The notes below the pieces were generated by a model. It ran no database searches, was not told the DNA's origin, and was given only the letters and a program-made list of their open reading frames with translations. A stretch of 64,000 nt of DNA from Cladophialophora immunda (lineage: Eukaryota > Ascomycota > Eurotiomycetes > Chaetothyriales > Herpotrichiellaceae), in NCBI RefSeq assembly GCF_000835495.1, contig NW_015622545.1:1628777-1692776 (forward strand), read 5' to 3'. The translations under genes were made by a program, and so were the position numbers. Positions 62,431 to 64,000 of the stretch are shown here, one piece after another. Each line of letters begins with the position of its first letter. Position 1 is the stretch's first letter.

Positions 62431-62955
62431 ATGACTTTCTCAAAATTCATCCTTCCTACCATCGCCCTGCGAGCTCGGTGTTGGCAGCTCCTCGCCGACA
62501 TCAGAAACCATGACCTTCGCAAGATTCATCCTTCCTACCATCACCCTGGCGAGCTCGGTGTTGGATACGTCCACACCATGACCTTGTCGAACACCATCCT
62601 TCCCACCCTCGCCCAGCGAGAGCTTCGGTGAACTGGCGTTGATGCACAATGCTCGTCGAGCTACGACCGTGGTGAGCTCGTCCAAAGGAGGCTTACTCTG
62701 GGCATTGGACCGTGCCATGTTCCGGCGAATTCTCATGAACAATGGAGGTGCCTTTGCTCTCATCCCTCAAACCTTATGAGAGGTCCAACATCGCCGATGC
62801 CTTGGAGACGGTCAAACATGAGCCAGGTCAGAACATCACCGAGGGAGAGCCCTCGTACTGGCGAGCTCGGTGTTGGCCCCAAGTATGTCCTCACCATGAC
62901 TTTATCCACAATCATCCTTCCAACACTCGCCCTGGCAAGCTCGATGTTGAGTACG
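62431..62955 (+). repeat. four copies of a signal-peptide-coding unit
   Basis: Four ATGs (62431, 62510, 62578, 62896) each begin a unit of about 70 bases: [45 protein letters not shown] and MTLSTIILPTLALASSMLS. Each has the form of a secretory signal peptide (polar or basic start, hydrophobic ILPT-[IL]-x-L core, small residues ASS at the end). The copies are followed by GATACGTCCACACC or GAGTACGTCCACCCC. Copy 1 has a one-base deletion after ATCGCCCT, copy 3 is cut short, and copy 4 lies beyond the PKA insert. No mature secreted domain follows any copy, so none yields a complete secreted protein here. Head-to-tail duplication of a first exon is the simplest reading. Confidence 0.8.
62618..62857 (+). 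pseudogene. PKA regulatory subunit fragment inserted in the signal-peptide array
   Basis: Frame 1 from 62618 reads [20 protein letters not shown] then [17 protein letters not shown], the phosphate-binding cassette (FGELALM.N..RAATV) and following helix of the first cyclic-nucleotide-binding domain of the cAMP-dependent protein kinase regulatory subunit. After a frame change and loss of about a dozen residues it continues [20 protein letters not shown] then ETVKHEPGQNITEGEPS, the linker into the second cAMP domain. In the cassette the usual P-R-A-A is R-R-A-T. Both ends join signal-peptide units at GCGAG-containing sequence (CGCCCAGCGAGAGCTTCGG on the left, CTGGCGAGCTCGG on the right). The fragment cannot make a functional subunit. 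Confidence 0.85.
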
Positions 62956-63084
62956 TCCACCCCAAGACGAAGACTGAAGCACCGGTCGGTACGTGGTTCA
63001 AGTCGGAGTCGTTGCTCCTTAAAAATCGTGTTGCTGACTATCGAGCCAGGCCCCCACCGTCACTGCTACCCCTGCACCTGAAGA

Positions 63085-63330
63085 AGATCAAGTGAAGGCC
63101 GGGAGCAAGCACAAGCCCACCACAGGAACAAAGAAGGCAGCCTCCAAGAATGTCGCCGCCGCCGCTAAACCCAAGGCCAACACCGTCACAATGGAGCACC
63201 CATGACCAAGACCAAGGCCCCCGCTGTCATTGACACCCCTCCTCCTGAAGAAGACCAAGTCAGGGCACCATGAGCAAGCAAAAGACTACCACAAGCACAA
63301 AGAAGGCCACCCCCAAGAAGGCAACGACGG
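63085..63330 (+). repeat. tandem duplication of an MSKQKTT-type 5' end
   Basis: Two copies of CCTGAAGAAGA(T/C)CAAGT then a short stretch, AGCAAGCA(C/A)AAG, ACCACA(G/A)G(G/C)A and ACAAAGAAGGC, about 165 bases apart. The second contains the ATG at 63270. Confidence 0.75.
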
Positions 63331-63909
63331 AAATGGATTCACGACAAGATAGTCGAGGCCAATCTGCTCCACCTGTTCGTCAAGAGCAATTGTGACGATG
63401 AAGACCTGATCCTGCCCAACACCCTCGAAGTCAAGACTACGTCCGCCGACTATATCGGCTAGGATCCCGAGGTGGCGGCCAAAGATTTCCGCCGCCGCAT
63501 CCGGAACCACGAGAAAGTGTCCCAGGCGGTCGACGAGTCAGAAAAGCATCTCACCTACGTGAACCTCATGGCCTCGATGAGCAAGCACGGGCTTTTCAGC
63601 CGGTTTCTCCTTGGCTTGATGGTGTGTGATCACGACTCCACCTGGGTCGTCGTTGTCCGCAGCGACATCGGCTGTTACAACATCTTCAGCGACATTGCCT
63701 GCCGTGACATTGTTTGCAGGCATGGCTGCAGCGACGCCATCCACGGGAATGGCATCTCCCCAACACAGAATGGGTCAACAGGAAGCACAAGGCAGTGGAC
63801 AAAATACTCTGGCACCTGGCACCTGGCATTCCCGGTCACCCGATCCGGCAACCTTCTGGTCACATGCAACAAAATCAAGGTCATGGGCAGCTACTGGGAT
63901 GGCGGCTGA
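63270..63909 (+). pseudogene. MSKQKTT-family gene with helical domain, frameshift and stop
   Basis: Starts MSKQKTTTSTKKATPKKATT at 63270, then a one-base frame change at about 63330. The new frame reads KWIHDKIVEANLLHLFVKSN, DEDLILPNTLEVKTTSADYI, a TAG at 63460-63462, then DPEVAAKDFRRRIRNHEKVS and VDESEKHLTYVNLMASMSKH. A basic leader followed by a Trp-containing helical domain resembles small Myb/SANT-like fungal proteins, but the match is only by character, not by a motif I can certify. The TAG could be a CAG mutated by C-to-T change. The frame stays open to 63909 with a less protein-like end. Confidence 0.45.
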
Positions 63910-64000
63910 GATAGCTGCTGAGTCGTATCGAGCCAGCACCAAACCCGACAAAGTCGCTCCAATGGCGTTCCTCGATGGCATGCGCGGGCTTGCTCGTAAG
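63910..64000. other. window end
   Basis: Open plus frame (PDKVAPMAFLDGMRGLARK) runs off the edge; too short to assign. Confidence 0.3.

Overview
The window looks like a piece of a filamentous ascomycete (Pezizomycotina) nuclear genome. The evidence is short spliceosomal introns of 44-87 bases with GTRNGT donors and AG acceptors, and protein families that are fungal or strongly expanded in moulds: DUF7924 PD-(D/E)XK-like nucleases, a fungal DUF1917 protein, a CCHC zinc-knuckle protein, and fungal 2-oxoglutarate oxygenases. The class or genus cannot be fixed from the sequence alone. Gene density is very low and there is one 100-base assembly gap (46777-46876).

Two genes appear intact and spliced. 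A four-exon 2-oxoglutarate/Fe(II) oxygenase-like gene lies at 20934-22731 (+), 518 residues, with the HxD...H...R set visible. A six-exon gene lies at 16562-17725 (-), 292 residues, with paired CxxC motifs and a basic tail. A small Cys-rich gene (1236-1520, -) and a 214-residue frame (60728-61372, -) may also be genuine.

Most of the rest is a graveyard. I recognise short, broken pieces of many unrelated, normally single-copy host genes: DUF1917 (7.5-8.3 kb), a Tc-toxin subunit A-like gene (10.3-12.6 kb, minus), DUF7924 nuclease (29.3-30.6 kb), class II aldolase/adducin (33.4 kb), two MFS transporters (35.1 and 38.1 kb), gamma-glutamyltranspeptidase (35.75 kb), CDC6 (41.75 kb), a Ty1/copia reverse transcriptase start (42.6-42.85 kb, minus), a CCHC zinc-knuckle protein (46.1-46.5 kb), the tail of a second oxygenase-like gene (46.55 kb), an AMP-binding acyl-CoA ligase (48.45 kb), lactate dehydrogenase (52.7-52.9 kb, minus) and the PKA regulatory subunit (62.6-62.86 kb). 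Most carry frameshifts, in-frame stops or lost key residues. They do not form a pathway; what they share is their state, a mosaic of captured or duplicated fragments.

Between them lie dispersed non-coding families with several copies in the window. Family A is a roughly 100-base unit with a tandem array at 53.8-54.06 kb. Family B contains a CCAAT box (31 and 58 kb, with partial copies). Family C is a (CA)n unit plus a CTCGCGTATCTTGC-type satellite. Family D is a TATA-bearing promoter-like unit next to a CTTGCCTTG minisatellite (7.0-7.3 and 23.8-24.1 kb). Family E is at 57.0 and 61.9 kb in opposite orientation. There are also many local tandem duplications.

The most unusual locus is 62.4-63.0 kb. 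A stretch encoding a secretory signal peptide is repeated four times, and a PKA regulatory-subunit fragment has been dropped into one of the repeats.
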